This document shows positions 1 to 7,706 of a DNA stretch of 42,969 nucleotides, piece after piece. How positions within the stretch are numbered: position 1 is the stretch's first letter; each line of letters begins with the position of its first letter. The notes beneath the pieces are model-generated. The model was not told the DNA's origin and ran no database searches. It was given only the letters and a program-made list of their open reading frames with translations. Position numbers and translations under genes: made by a program. The DNA is from Anaerolineales bacterium (GTDB lineage: Bacteria > Chloroflexota > Anaerolineae > Anaerolineales > Villigracilaceae), in contig JAEURH010000018.1 in NCBI GenBank assembly GCA_016789365.1, positions 1 through 42,969 of the forward strand, given 5' to 3'.

Positions 1-1321
1 TCAACGGCATCAATGGATTGCCCATGACGATGCCGCCAGAAATTTCAGTGCCACCTGAATAATTGATAATCGGAATTTTTTTGTTGCCAACTTTTTCAAA
101 CAACCACATCCATGGGTCGGGATTCCATGGCTCACCAGTGGACGCAAAACATTTTAGCGAAGATAAATTATGTTTTTTGAAATGTTCTTCACCTTGCGGA
201 ATGAGTGAGCGAATCAATGTTGGCGAAACACCCATTTGATTGATTTTATGTTTTTCAGCGAGTTCCCATAAACGATTCGGTGCTGGATAATCTGGCGCGC
301 CATCATATAAAAACATGGTGGCACCAAGAATTAAACTTCCAAACACAAGCCACGGACCCATCATCCAGCCCATATCTGTCATCCAATAAATGACATCGCC
401 TTGATGAACATCAGTACCAAACGCCATATCTTGTGCGGCTTTGATTGGAAATCCGCAATGAGTATGCAAAGCGCCTTTTGGTTTACCTGTTGTGCCCGAT
501 GTATAAATAATCATCAACGGGTCTTCGGCGTTTGTTTTTTCTGTTTCACTTGAGTCGTTTTGTTTATTGAATAATTCATCCCACCAAATATCTCTGCCAT
601 CTTTCATTTTTATTTCTTGATTTGTACGCTTCAAAACAACCATGTTTTTCAAAGTTGGAATTTGTTCAGCCGCTTCATCGGCAATAGATTTCATTTCAAC
701 AGGCTTGCCACGTCGAAATGCACCATCACATGCAAACAATACTTTTGCTTCAGCGTCATTCATACGAGAGACGATTGCGCCTGCTCCATAACCAGAAAAT
801 AATGGAAGAATAATTCCACCAATTTTTGCAATGGCTAATAAAGCAATCACGATTTCAGGAGTCATTGGCATAAAAATACCAATTGCATCGCCTTTGCCTA
901 AGCTCAATGAGCGAAGCGCGTTGGCAGTTTTGTTTACTTCTTTAGAGAGTTGTTCGTAAGTTAGCGTTCGTGTAATTCCCTCTTCGCCTTCAAATATGAC
1001 CGCAGACCGTTGACCGTTGACCGTAGCCCATTTATCCACACAATTATGCACAATATTCATCTTTCCATCTACGCACCATTTAGGGAATTGAATACCTTCG
1101 GATAAATCCACTACTTTGGAATATGGTTCATAAAATTGAATATCTAAAAACTTCAAAACAGAATCAGTAAACCAAGCCACATCACTGGTAGATTTTTGCA
1201 TCAACTCATCAAAATCTTTAATGTTATGCAAATGCATAAATTTCGTGAGGTTAGCATGTTCAATTTGTTCAGGCGATGGTTTCCAAACAATGTCGCCGCC
1301 GAAAGTAAACTGTTCTGTCAT
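1..1321 (-). CDS. AMP-forming acyl-CoA (acetyl-CoA-like) synthetase, 3' end cut by window edge
   Basis: Activates a short carboxylic acid with ATP to an acyl-adenylate and then to acyl-CoA in the cytoplasm. I translated about 440 residues from the minus strand; the C-terminal domain lies beyond the left edge. The N-terminus (MTEQFTFGGDIVWKPSPEQI) resembles the ACAS N-terminal domain. The phosphate-binding motif YTSGTTGKPKG sits near residue 270 and the adenylate-binding motif NYSGGTEISGG near residue 425. The start ATG at 1321 is preceded by AGGAG. Acetyl-CoA synthetase and acetoacetyl- or propionyl-CoA synthetase are all possible, because the specificity pocket cannot be resolved by eye. It is transcribed divergently from the zinc-ribbon genes. 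Confidence 0.85.
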   Translation of the reverse strand, partial: MTEQFTFGGDIVWKPSPEQIEHANLTKFMHLHNIKDFDELMQKSTSDVAWFTDSVLKFLDIQFYEPYSKVVDLSEGIQFPKWCVDGKMNIVHNCVDKWATVNGQRSAVIFEGEEGITRTLTYEQLSKEVNKTANALRSLSLGKGDAIGIFMPMTPEIVIALLAIAKIGGIILPLFSGYGAGAIVSRMNDAEAKVLFACDGAFRRGKPVEMKSIADEAAEQIPTLKNMVVLKRTNQEIKMKDGRDIWWDELFNKQNDSSETEKTNAEDPLMIIYTSGTTGKPKGALHTHCGFPIKAAQDMAFGTDVHQGDVIYWMTDMGWMMGPWLVFGSLILGATMFLYDGAPDYPAPNRLWELAEKHKINQMGVSPTLIRSLIPQGEEHFKKHNLSSLKCFASTGEPWNPDPWMWLFEKVGNKKIPIINYSGGTEISGGIVMGNPLMPL

Positions 1322-1410
1322 ATACGAGTCGTCTCCTGAGATGAACTTGAGTCAATTCTACCAACATTATGAGAGTACAAAAGTAAGTCTATGGCAAAAC
1401 TCATCAGGCG

Positions 1411-1416
1411 TATAAT
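1411..1416 (+). promoter_or_regulatory. -10 box (TATAAT) for the zinc-ribbon gene
   Basis: A perfect TATAAT lies 29 nt before the ATG at 1446, with a GGAG ribosome binding site at 1434-1437 in between. No good -35 hexamer is visible at the usual distance. Confidence 0.5.
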
Positions 1417-1445
1417 GTAGTTATTATTAATTTGGAGATTGCGCC

Positions 1446-1979
1446 ATGTCTGATTACACTATGAAATTATTGAAATGCCCCGCTTGTGGCGGACCCGTTG
1501 ACCCGCCGAGTGGTCAGAGTTCTATGAAATGCCCGTATTGCTCAAATGCAATTGTTATTCCTGAAAGTTTACGAACAAAAGAAAAATCCAACGAATCGCA
1601 AAGCGTGTTTAGCGGAATTGAATATAGTTCAATGGTCGGGTATGGAAAGCAATGGGGTGAAGTGGTCAATTTGGCGCAAAGCGGAAACAAAGATGAAGCC
1701 ATCAAAAAATATGTTGCATTGACAGGTCAGAGCGAATCAGATGCAAGATATACAGTAGATGCATTAAGCAGTTCGCAATCGTATTCATATAATCAAAGTG
1801 GTAGTGTGTATCAGGTGTATCCAGACATGATGAAAGATGCCATGAATATGAGCAAGTCGTATATGAAATGGTCATTGTGGTTGGGGTGTGGAATCACTGC
1901 TTTTGTGATGATTATTATTTTGTTGACGATGCTTCCGATTATTATCGGAATATTTGCCAGCATTTTTGCATTCAATTAA
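1446..1979 (+). CDS. Zinc-ribbon protein with C-terminal membrane anchor
   Basis: Unknown function, 177 aa. Residues 11-32 hold a four-cysteine zinc ribbon (CPACGG, then CPYC 18 residues later). A polar middle region follows, with a short helical stretch (VNLAQSGNKDEAIKKYVAL) resembling a ribosomal-L7/L12-like or SHOCT-type segment. A strong hydrophobic helix sits near residues 145-172 at the C-terminus. The predicted topology is a cytoplasmic ribbon anchored by one C-terminal helix. The gene directly downstream has the same layout and is probably a diverged paralogue. The start is supported by GGAG eight nt upstream. Confidence 0.7.
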   Translation: MSDYTMKLLKCPACGGPVDPPSGQSSMKCPYCSNAIVIPESLRTKEKSNESQSVFSGIEYSSMVGYGKQWGEVVNLAQSGNKDEAIKKYVALTGQSESDARYTVDALSSSQSYSYNQSGSVYQVYPDMMKDAMNMSKSYMKWSLWLGCGITAFVMIIILLTMLPIIIGIFASIFAFN

Positions 1980-2026
1980 ATAAAACCAAACGCGGAATTG
2001 AAATTCCGCGTTTTTCTTAGGTAAAG

Positions 2027-2368
2027 ATGACTCAATCATTTCCATGTTCTGCGTGTGGCGCACCAAATCAAGCCGAAGCAGGTTTGAAGTATATCTCTTG
2101 TATGTATTGCGGGACGAATTTAACCATTCCAGGACACTTAAGCATTAAGTCACAGCCGAAGGTAGAAAAAAGTTTTCAGAAAATAGAATCAAGCCGCCCC
2201 GTAGAAGTTGAAGCGGTTGATATCTTAAGAAAATCTCAACCCATTGCAATCCGCGCGTGGAATTTATTTGCGATGTGGACTTGGCTGAGATGGCTCATCC
2301 CAACTTGTTTAACGATATTCATCGTTTTATGTGTTGGCTTTGTAATCGTCTTATTTGTTTTTTCGTAA
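2027..2368 (+). CDS. Small zinc-ribbon membrane protein, paralogue of the preceding gene
   Basis: 113 aa. The N-terminus has CSACGAP and, 18 residues on, CMYCGTN, giving a CxxC...CxxC zinc ribbon spaced like that of the upstream gene. Both ribbons are followed by a similar 'IP-x-x-L' turn. The C-terminus is one hydrophobic helix (about residues 88-112). The 47-nt gap to the previous gene contains a short GC-rich inverted repeat (CGCGGAATT...AATTCCGCG, 1991-2011) that could be an intercistronic hairpin. The OsmC-family gene begins 10 nt after its stop, so these genes are probably co-transcribed. Function is unknown. Confidence 0.65.
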   Translation: MTQSFPCSACGAPNQAEAGLKYISCMYCGTNLTIPGHLSIKSQPKVEKSFQKIESSRPVEVEAVDILRKSQPIAIRAWNLFAMWTWLRWLIPTCLTIFIVLCVGFVIVLFVFS

Positions 2369-2378
2369 AGGAGAAAAA

Positions 2379-2795
2379 ATGACACAACCACAAAAATTAA
2401 CATTTGATGTACGCTCAGAATGGCTGAGCCATGAAGTTTCGGTTTCGTATTGTAAAAATGCAAAAATTGATTTAGATACAAATTTAGCGGGCAACCCAAA
2501 TGCATTCAATCCAGCCGAATTACTTTTGGCGGCAATATCGGCTTGCATGATAAAAGGCATGGAACGTGTTGCGCCTGTATTAAATTTTGAATATGCTGGC
2601 GTAGAAATTAAATTACATGGCGTGCGACAAGATGTTCCACCAAAAATGGAATCTATCACCTATGAAATTATTGTTGACACAAATGAAGATGACCATCGGC
2701 TTGATTTGTTGCATAAAAACATCAAACAATACGGAACAGTTTTTAATACGGTTGCACAAGGTACAGATTTATCTGGCGAGATTCGCCGAAAATAA
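2379..2795 (+). CDS. OsmC-family protein lacking the second catalytic cysteine
   Basis: 138 aa, the usual size for OsmC/Ohr proteins, which reduce organic hydroperoxides with two cysteines. The fold signature is clear: [14 protein letters not shown] with Cys56, and the C-terminal helix region [13 protein letters not shown]. In classical OsmC/Ohr the latter carries Cys (xCPVSNT); here that place is Gly119. The canonical two-cysteine thiol peroxidase cycle therefore cannot run, and the protein probably belongs to the large non-peroxidase OsmC subgroup. The ATG at 2379 is chosen over an upstream in-frame start because AAAGGAG lies just before it. It follows the zinc-ribbon pair by 10 nt and precedes upp by 49 nt. 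Confidence 0.8.
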   Translation: MTQPQKLTFDVRSEWLSHEVSVSYCKNAKIDLDTNLAGNPNAFNPAELLLAAISACMIKGMERVAPVLNFEYAGVEIKLHGVRQDVPPKMESITYEIIVDTNEDDHRLDLLHKNIKQYGTVFNTVAQGTDLSGEIRRK

Positions 2796-2844
2796 TTTTC
2801 AAAATTCAAACTATAATCAGCAAAAAAAATCTTTCGGAGGCAAT

Positions 2845-3471
2845 ATGTCCACAGTGCAAGAATCAAAACATCCGTTGGTAGCGCATAAACTTTCGCGCTT
2901 ACGCGATAAAGATACCGAGCCGAAAAAATTTCGTGAATTGGTAAGAGAGATTGCAGGCTTATTGGCTTATGAAGCCACTGCCAATTTACAAACAAACGAA
3001 ATTGAAATTGAAACCCCGCTTCAAACAATGAAAGCGCGACAATTACAAGAAAAAATTGGATTGGTTCCAATTTTGCGTGCGGGGCTTGGCATGGTAGAAG
3101 GCATTTGGGAATTGATGCCCTCTGCTGAAGTTTGGCATATTGGTTTGTATCGTGATGAAAAAACTTTACAACCTGTGGAATATTACAATAAACTTCCGAT
3201 TGACCCTCGTGTTTCGGTCTGCCTCATTCTTGACCCAATGCTTGCTACTGGCGGTTCAGCCACTGCTACGGCTGACATTTTGAAAAAATGGGGCGTGAAA
3301 AAAATTAAATATGTCGGTCTCATCGCCGCACCCGAAGGAATCAAAGCCATGCAAACTGCTCACCCTGATATTGATATTTATGTCGCCGCGATTGATAGTC
3401 ATTTGAATGAAAAAGGTTATATTGTGCCTGGGCTTGGTGATGCAGGCGATAGGCAGTTTGGGACGGGATAA
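2845..3471 (+). CDS. upp: Uracil phosphoribosyltransferase
   Basis: Salvages uracil with PRPP to give UMP and pyrophosphate in the cytoplasm. The length of 208 aa is that of the bacterial family. The PRPP-binding loop [11 protein letters not shown] is near residues 129-139, the region [10 protein letters not shown] near 72-81, and the uracil-binding end [17 protein letters not shown] closes the protein. The ATG at 2845 has a strong CGGAGG site 5-9 nt upstream; a longer in-frame extension into the OsmC gene is not credible. It probably belongs to the transcription unit beginning near 1411, since no promoter is evident in the 49-nt gap. Confidence 0.95.
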   Translation: MSTVQESKHPLVAHKLSRLRDKDTEPKKFRELVREIAGLLAYEATANLQTNEIEIETPLQTMKARQLQEKIGLVPILRAGLGMVEGIWELMPSAEVWHIGLYRDEKTLQPVEYYNKLPIDPRVSVCLILDPMLATGGSATATADILKKWGVKKIKYVGLIAAPEGIKAMQTAHPDIDIYVAAIDSHLNEKGYIVPGLGDAGDRQFGTG

Positions 3472-3537
3472 AAATAATCGCTTCATCCTTGATTTGTAAT
3501 TGGTCAATACTAGTTAACGACTCTTAACTGGAGATAT

Positions 3538-4083
3538 ATGGTTGCTGAAATCGGTTGTTTTGTATTAATTCTGATTGCTGGATTTATCGGCTTTCTGTTT
3601 TATCGCCGAAAGAAGTTAATAAAAGAATTAAAAGAATTTTATCAACAAGGCAATTACACCAAGCGAGATAGATTACCTCTTACAAATCCTTTTATATATG
3701 ATGATATGACTTTCATCACTTCTTTAGATGGAAACCTAAAACCTGATATGCCTTATACATTGATTTTAGGAACACGAGTAACAGGTGGTGGAAAAAACAT
3801 GCTTCAAAATGATTACATCGGATTTTACATTCCACCCCACGCTTCATTATCTGACGAGTGGCTTGGTCAATGGAAAGAGAAAGTTGCTCAACGGGGAGAC
3901 AATTGGGCGCAACATTCTGGTGCAGAAAAAGAAGAGAAAAATTGGGGCATTATGGGCGCACCTGAACATTTACCCATTCGTGCCGTCAGAATCAATAACG
4001 GAATCTTGTTGGCATGGAATGGTCTGCATTTGAGGCATACAATTGAATCAAGGATTGAGGATGTGCTGGAGTCGTTAAATTAA
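3538..4083 (+). CDS. Hypothetical protein with N-terminal membrane helix
   Basis: 181 aa and not recognised. Residues 3-22 form a hydrophobic helix followed by the positive cluster RRKK, so the remaining 155 residues should be cytoplasmic. The soluble part has a Gly-rich turn (TRVTGGGKN) and several Trp residues (DEWLGQW, NWAQH, NWGIMG). It ends in a segment suggesting an alpha+beta fold (AVRINNGILLAWNGLHL). GGAGA lies 3-7 nt before the ATG. The gene stands alone between upp and the MFS gene. Confidence 0.65.
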   Translation: MVAEIGCFVLILIAGFIGFLFYRRKKLIKELKEFYQQGNYTKRDRLPLTNPFIYDDMTFITSLDGNLKPDMPYTLILGTRVTGGGKNMLQNDYIGFYIPPHASLSDEWLGQWKEKVAQRGDNWAQHSGAEKEEKNWGIMGAPEHLPIRAVRINNGILLAWNGLHLRHTIESRIEDVLESLN

Positions 4084-4125
4084 GTTGTAAATTATAAGAA
4101 ATTAATAAACCATTTATCGGCTTGT

Positions 4126-4131
4126 TATAAT
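4126..4131 (+). promoter_or_regulatory. -10 box (TATAAT) 7 nt before the MFS start codon
   Basis: A perfect TATAAT ends 7 nt before the ATG at 4139, so transcription would start at or next to the A of the start codon. No Shine-Dalgarno sequence is present, which fits a leaderless mRNA. Confidence 0.55.
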
Positions 4132-4138
4132 CTAAATC

Positions 4139-5368
4139 ATGCCTTTCAACTTATTTCGACAATCCGACATTCCCGAAAAATATCGTTCCAACTTCACAAA
4201 CTTGTACTTAGACATTGCATGGTTCGGCGTGTTAAGTGGTACTGCTGTAAATTTTCTAAACATTTATGCCGCACGTTTAGGTGCAACTGGTTTACAAATT
4301 GGTTTGCTCACCGCTGGCTCAGCCATTGTCACATTATTTCTTGCTATCCCATCAGGACATTGGATTAGCAAACGCCACACAGGTCGCGCAGTTTTTTGGT
4401 CATCCGTTTTATTTCGCATTGGCTATCTCTTTTGGATTCCACTTCCTTGGATTTTTGATGAACAAGGTCAAATCTGGTCATTAATCGTCATCACATTTTT
4501 AATGGCAATTCCACTCACGCCGCTTGGTGTGGGTTTCAATGCTTTATTTGCAGAAGCCGTCCCAGACCAATATCGCGCACGCGTGGCAGGCACACGTAAC
4601 GTCACCTTTGCAATTGCATATATGCTCTCGTCATTAATTGCAGGCTACATTTTAGATAACACGCCATTCACTGCAGGCTATCAAATTATATTTGCGATCG
4701 GTGCTTTCGGCGCGGCGATGAGTAGTTATCATATCTATCACGTCAAACCATTGGAAGAAAGAACACCGCCTCTTTCTGAGTTGATGCCTGATTCTGCTAT
4801 CAAGCCCGAGTCTACTCTTCGGCTTGATATTTGGAAAACCCCCTTCCGTAAAGTGTTACTTGGTTTGTTATTCTTTCATTTAGCACAATATATTTCTACA
4901 CCGTTGTATCCGCTTTACAACGTCAATGTCTTACATCTTAATGATAACCATATCGGCATCGGCACAGCCTTATATTATTCAACCGTTTTGCTTTCTTCCA
5001 CGCAACTAGGGCGAATCGTGCAAAGATTTGGTCACAAGCGTGTAACAGGCTGGGGCGCGTTTGGAGTCGGTTTTTATCCACTCACTTTAGCATTCGCACA
5101 AGATGTCTTTCAGTTTTACTTGATTTCTTTCTTCGGCGGTTTTTTATTTGCACTTGTCAACGGTGCTTATGCCAATTACATGCTAGAGCATATCCCACCA
5201 CATGACCGTCCATCTCACTTGGCATGGTACACCATTATCTTAAACTTTGCTATTCTTAGCAGTTCTATCGCTGGACCATTAATCGGTGATGCTATCGGGC
5301 TCGTTCCTGCTTTAATTCTTTTCGGTTTTATGCGCTTCGCATCAGGTTTCTTTATCTTAAGAAAATAG
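4139..5368 (+). CDS. MFS transporter
   Basis: 409 aa with about 12 hydrophobic segments, the standard size for a major facilitator superfamily carrier. Substrate unknown. The family's loop 2-3 pattern is present as GHWISKRHTGRA near residue 80. The two halves are separated by a polar stretch (about residues 200-230, KPLEERTPPLSELMPDSAIKPE). The second half has the equivalent charged turn QRFGHKRVTGWG. MFS drug or metabolite exporters look similar, and nothing in the neighbourhood narrows the substrate. It has its own promoter immediately upstream and no ribosome binding site. Confidence 0.8.
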   Translation: MPFNLFRQSDIPEKYRSNFTNLYLDIAWFGVLSGTAVNFLNIYAARLGATGLQIGLLTAGSAIVTLFLAIPSGHWISKRHTGRAVFWSSVLFRIGYLFWIPLPWIFDEQGQIWSLIVITFLMAIPLTPLGVGFNALFAEAVPDQYRARVAGTRNVTFAIAYMLSSLIAGYILDNTPFTAGYQIIFAIGAFGAAMSSYHIYHVKPLEERTPPLSELMPDSAIKPESTLRLDIWKTPFRKVLLGLLFFHLAQYISTPLYPLYNVNVLHLNDNHIGIGTALYYSTVLLSSTQLGRIVQRFGHKRVTGWGAFGVGFYPLTLAFAQDVFQFYLISFFGGFLFALVNGAYANYMLEHIPPHDRPSHLAWYTIILNFAILSSSIAGPLIGDAIGLVPALILFGFMRFASGFFILRK

Positions 5369-5370
5369 TT

Positions 5371-5496
5371 ATGTCATTGCGAGCCTGTTGGTCGAGTAAA
5401 CCTGAGCGTTTGCTGTGAAGAGTGTATCAAGACCATAAAGACAAAGCAATCTCCAACATAATTATAAGATTGCTTCGGCATTCGCCTCGCAATGAC
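5371..5496. repeat. REP-like palindromic element, family A, with an internal insertion
   Basis: Begins with ATGTCATTGCGAG and ends with the inverted CTCGCAATGAC. An inner stem pairs GCAATCT (near 5447) with AGATTGC (near 5468). Compared with the copies at 7590-7691 and 9611-9692, about 55 bp of unrelated sequence sits between the left outer arm and the inner stem. It separates the MFS gene from smpB. Confidence 0.75.
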
Positions 5497-5509
5497 GGAA
5501 AAATTCGGC

Positions 5510-5515
5510 TAAAAT
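5510..5515 (+). promoter_or_regulatory. -10 box (TAAAAT) 6 nt before smpB
   Basis: TAAAAT ends 6 nt before the smpB ATG at 5522 and no Shine-Dalgarno sequence intervenes. The promoter abuts the right arm of the palindromic element, and the transcript is probably leaderless. Confidence 0.45.
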
Positions 5516-5521
5516 CACTTC

Positions 5522-5983
5522 ATGACTGAAGAAATAAAAATCGTTGCCAATAACCGCAAAGCAAGTTTTGAATATACTCTGCTTGAAAAATTTGAGGCGG
5601 GCATTGCCCTACAAGGCTCAGAGATTAAATCTATTCGCGCGGGTCAAATCAGCATTCAAGAAGCGTATGTGGATGTAGAAAATGGTCAAAACGCATGGCT
5701 AATTGAAGCACACATTGCCCCGTATGACCAAGCAGGCAAATTTTTTAATCACGACCCAAAGCGTAAACGCCGTTTGCTGTTGCATAAAAAACAAATCCGT
5801 GAATTGTGGAACAATGTCCGCATTAAAGGTATGACGATTGTGCCAACAAAAGTGTATCTTAAAGATGGGCGCGCCAAAATTGAAATTGCACTTGCCAAAG
5901 GCAAAAAAGCCTACGATAAGCGCGCTACGATTGCAAAGCGTGACGAAGCACGAGATAAAGAACGTGCTATGAGAGTTAGGTAA
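5522..5983 (+). CDS. smpB: SsrA-binding protein SmpB
   Basis: 153 aa, typical for SmpB, which carries tmRNA to stalled ribosomes for trans-translation. Family landmarks are in order: N-terminal IKIVANNRKASFEYTLLEKFEAGI, the OB-fold strand LQGSEIKSIRAGQISI, HIAPYDQAG, DPKRKRRLLLHKKQI, and the positively charged C-terminal tail (KGKKAYDKRATIAKRDEARDKERAMR) that enters the mRNA channel. No tmRNA gene was found in the window. A second rescue factor, ArfB, lies 5 kb downstream. Confidence 0.96.
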   Translation: MTEEIKIVANNRKASFEYTLLEKFEAGIALQGSEIKSIRAGQISIQEAYVDVENGQNAWLIEAHIAPYDQAGKFFNHDPKRKRRLLLHKKQIRELWNNVRIKGMTIVPTKVYLKDGRAKIEIALAKGKKAYDKRATIAKRDEARDKERAMRVR

Positions 5984-5984
5984 T

Positions 5985-6031
5985 ATGTCATTGCGAGGAC
6001 GCACTTGTTCTTTGTCCGAAGCAATCTCATG
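5985..6031. repeat. Half-copy of the family A palindromic element
   Basis: Starts ATGTCATTGCGAGGACGC directly after the smpB stop and runs into GTCCGAAGCAATCTC, that is, the left half of the element at 7590. The right arm is missing. It fills most of the smpB to 6053 spacer. Confidence 0.65.
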
Positions 6032-6052
6032 TTATGTAAAGGAAACTAAATT

Positions 6053-6835
6053 ATGCCCCCCTCAACCATTGGCGGAATCAATTTATTACCCGAACGTGAA
6101 AAACGTACAATGTATTCGCGTTATATTCCGCAAGCCTTGTTAAAAAAATTTAACATCCCACCTTTAACTTCTGCCGCAGGGCAAAGCCTTTTGCAGTTTC
6201 GTTTTGCTTCTGGCTCAACCGACGTAGAAATGAGTTTGTTTCACAAAGTAGATTTCCCTGACCCAATTCTCTACGCTCACATGACGGACACCATCAGCGG
6301 GCAGATTCATATTTTGTTATATATTCTTAATGACCCTGAAGCCCCACGCTTCGATGTAGATAAAATGCCTGATGGCTCACCAACAAAATTTGGGATTCTA
6401 AAAAGAAATGTTGAAGCCGAATCAAAAGCCTTAGAAGCAGGATTAGCCCCAGGTCAGATAAGACGCGGGCTACGAATGTTAGGTCAAGCCATTGAAAAGT
6501 TTGAAGAGTTTGCTATCACATTAGGTCACGATATGTATTTCATCGAACCTTTGTATTATCACAATGCAATTTTATTTGAACGATATGGGTTTGCATATCA
6601 AGTTGGCAAGCGATTAATGGAAAGTATTGATGTGGGTTTTAGACCCAATGGCGATTTATATAATCAATTAGATGATTCAAATGTATTTCGTAAAAAAGAT
6701 TCTGCTGAAAGCATTCGCAAACGCTCATGGGCAATTCACGATGGAATTTTAGGCGAGCCATTTACAAATGTGACCATGTATAAAAGAGTTGGAAAACATG
6801 CAGGCTTGAATACGACTAAAGATGCTGAGTGGTAA
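6053..6835 (+). CDS. Conserved protein of unknown function, possibly GNAT-related
   Basis: 260 aa with no hydrophobic helix, so probably cytoplasmic. Distinctive blocks are FRFASGSTDVEMSLFHKVDF, HMTDTISGQIHILLYILNDP, GLAPGQIRRGLRMLGQAIEKFE, EPLYYHNAILFERYGFAYQVG and RSWAIHDGILGEPF. The pattern 'aPGQIRRGLRML...HNAILFERYGF' recalls acetyl-CoA binding and the C-terminal helix-strand of GNAT acyltransferases, but this is only a resemblance. AAAGGAA precedes the ATG. It stands between smpB and the FadR-type regulator. Confidence 0.65.
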   Translation: MPPSTIGGINLLPEREKRTMYSRYIPQALLKKFNIPPLTSAAGQSLLQFRFASGSTDVEMSLFHKVDFPDPILYAHMTDTISGQIHILLYILNDPEAPRFDVDKMPDGSPTKFGILKRNVEAESKALEAGLAPGQIRRGLRMLGQAIEKFEEFAITLGHDMYFIEPLYYHNAILFERYGFAYQVGKRLMESIDVGFRPNGDLYNQLDDSNVFRKKDSAESIRKRSWAIHDGILGEPFTNVTMYKRVGKHAGLNTTKDAEW

Positions 6836-6857
6836 ATTTCAAATCTAGTTCTTTACC

Positions 6858-6904
6858 TTGACGAAAGTTAGTTTGTGCGTAAAATATGATTAATCAGATT
6901 AATC
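6858..6904 (+). promoter_or_regulatory. Promoter and tandem-palindrome operator of the FadR-type regulator
   Basis: -35 TTGACG (6858-6863) and -10 TAAAAT (6880-6885) with a 16-bp spacer. Immediately after the -10 box come two copies of the self-complementary octamer GATTAATC (6888-6895 and 6897-6904) separated by one base. They cover the expected transcription start, so a bound dimer would block initiation, consistent with autorepression by the downstream gene product. Confidence 0.65.
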
Positions 6905-6911
6905 GAATTTT

Positions 6912-7583
6912 ATGCTTAGAGAACGAATTTCACCCAACATTTCTGAATTTCTTCGTTATTTGGCTTCGCATCAAGAAGCAGATGACAAACTCCCATCTTT
7001 GAATGATTTAAGCAAAGAATTAAATATTAGTGTGGCTTCGTTGCGTGAGCAATTAGAAGTAGCGCGTGCGCTTGGCTTTGTAGAAGTAAAACCTAAAACA
7101 GGCACACGCCGTTTAGAATATTCGTTTGCGCCAGCGGTTCGGCAAAGTTTAGGATATGCACTGGCATTGAATGATGAGCATTTCAAAAAATTTGCAGAGA
7201 TGCGTAATCATTTAGAAGCGGCGTATTGGTATGAAGCCGTAAAGTTGTTAACTGACGAAGATAAAGCAGAATTGAAAAACATATTAAATAAAGCGTGGGA
7301 AAAATTAAATGGTGCCAATATTCAAGTGCCGCATGAAGAGCATCGTAAATTACATTTGATGATTTTTAGCAGATTGGACAATCCGTTTGTGATTGGCGTT
7401 TTAGAAGCATATTGGGGAGCCTACGAAGCAGTCGGCTTGAATATGTATGCTGGCAGTTATGAATATTTGCAAGAAGTTTGGAAATATCATCAAGTAATGA
7501 TTGAGTCAATTTGCAGTAACCAGTTTGAAGTCGGGTATGAAGCGTTAGTGAAACATACAGACCTTTTATATCATCGTCCATAA
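6912..7583 (+). CDS. GntR/FadR-family transcriptional regulator (FCD domain)
   Basis: 223 aa. Residues 8-75 form a winged helix (LPSLNDLSKELNISVASLREQLEVARALGFVEVKPKTGTRRL), matching the GntR DNA-binding pattern. Residues 90-215 are all-helical, like the FCD ligand-binding domain, with candidate metal-binding residues in RNHLEAAYW, EEHRKLHLMIF and YHQVMIESI. FCD regulators sense carboxylic acids or acyl-CoAs. Because it lies just upstream of korAB, control of 2-oxoacid metabolism is a reasonable inference but not shown. The start has no ribosome binding site; the 5' leader would be only about 20 nt and would be occupied by the operator. Confidence 0.85.
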   Translation: MLRERISPNISEFLRYLASHQEADDKLPSLNDLSKELNISVASLREQLEVARALGFVEVKPKTGTRRLEYSFAPAVRQSLGYALALNDEHFKKFAEMRNHLEAAYWYEAVKLLTDEDKAELKNILNKAWEKLNGANIQVPHEEHRKLHLMIFSRLDNPFVIGVLEAYWGAYEAVGLNMYAGSYEYLQEVWKYHQVMIESICSNQFEVGYEALVKHTDLLYHRP

Positions 7584-7589
7584 AATAAA

Positions 7590-7691
7590 ATGTCATTGCG
7601 AGGGCGCGTTTGTTCTCTGCCCGAAGCAATCTCCATATAATTATGAGATTGCTTCGCCACGAAAAACAAGAGCGTGGCTCGCAACGACATA
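7590..7691. repeat. REP-like palindromic element, family A
   Basis: Outer arms are ATGTCATTGCGAGGGCG and GCTCGCAACGACAT. The inner stem pairs GAAGCAATCTC (near 7622) with GAGATTGCTTC (near 7646). It lies between the regulator stop and the korA start and overlaps a spurious upstream extension of korA. Confidence 0.8.
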
Positions 7692-7706
7692 ACTAAAGAG
7701 GAATTT

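Noticed and set aside
2617-2844. Long N-terminal extension of uracil phosphoribosyltransferase
   Set aside because: It overlaps the OsmC gene in another frame; ATG 2845 has a strong CGGAGG site and gives the normal 208 aa.
7674-7706. Upstream extension of KorA (MARNDITKEEF)
   Set aside because: It runs into the palindromic repeat, and the good AAAGAGG site points to ATG 7707.
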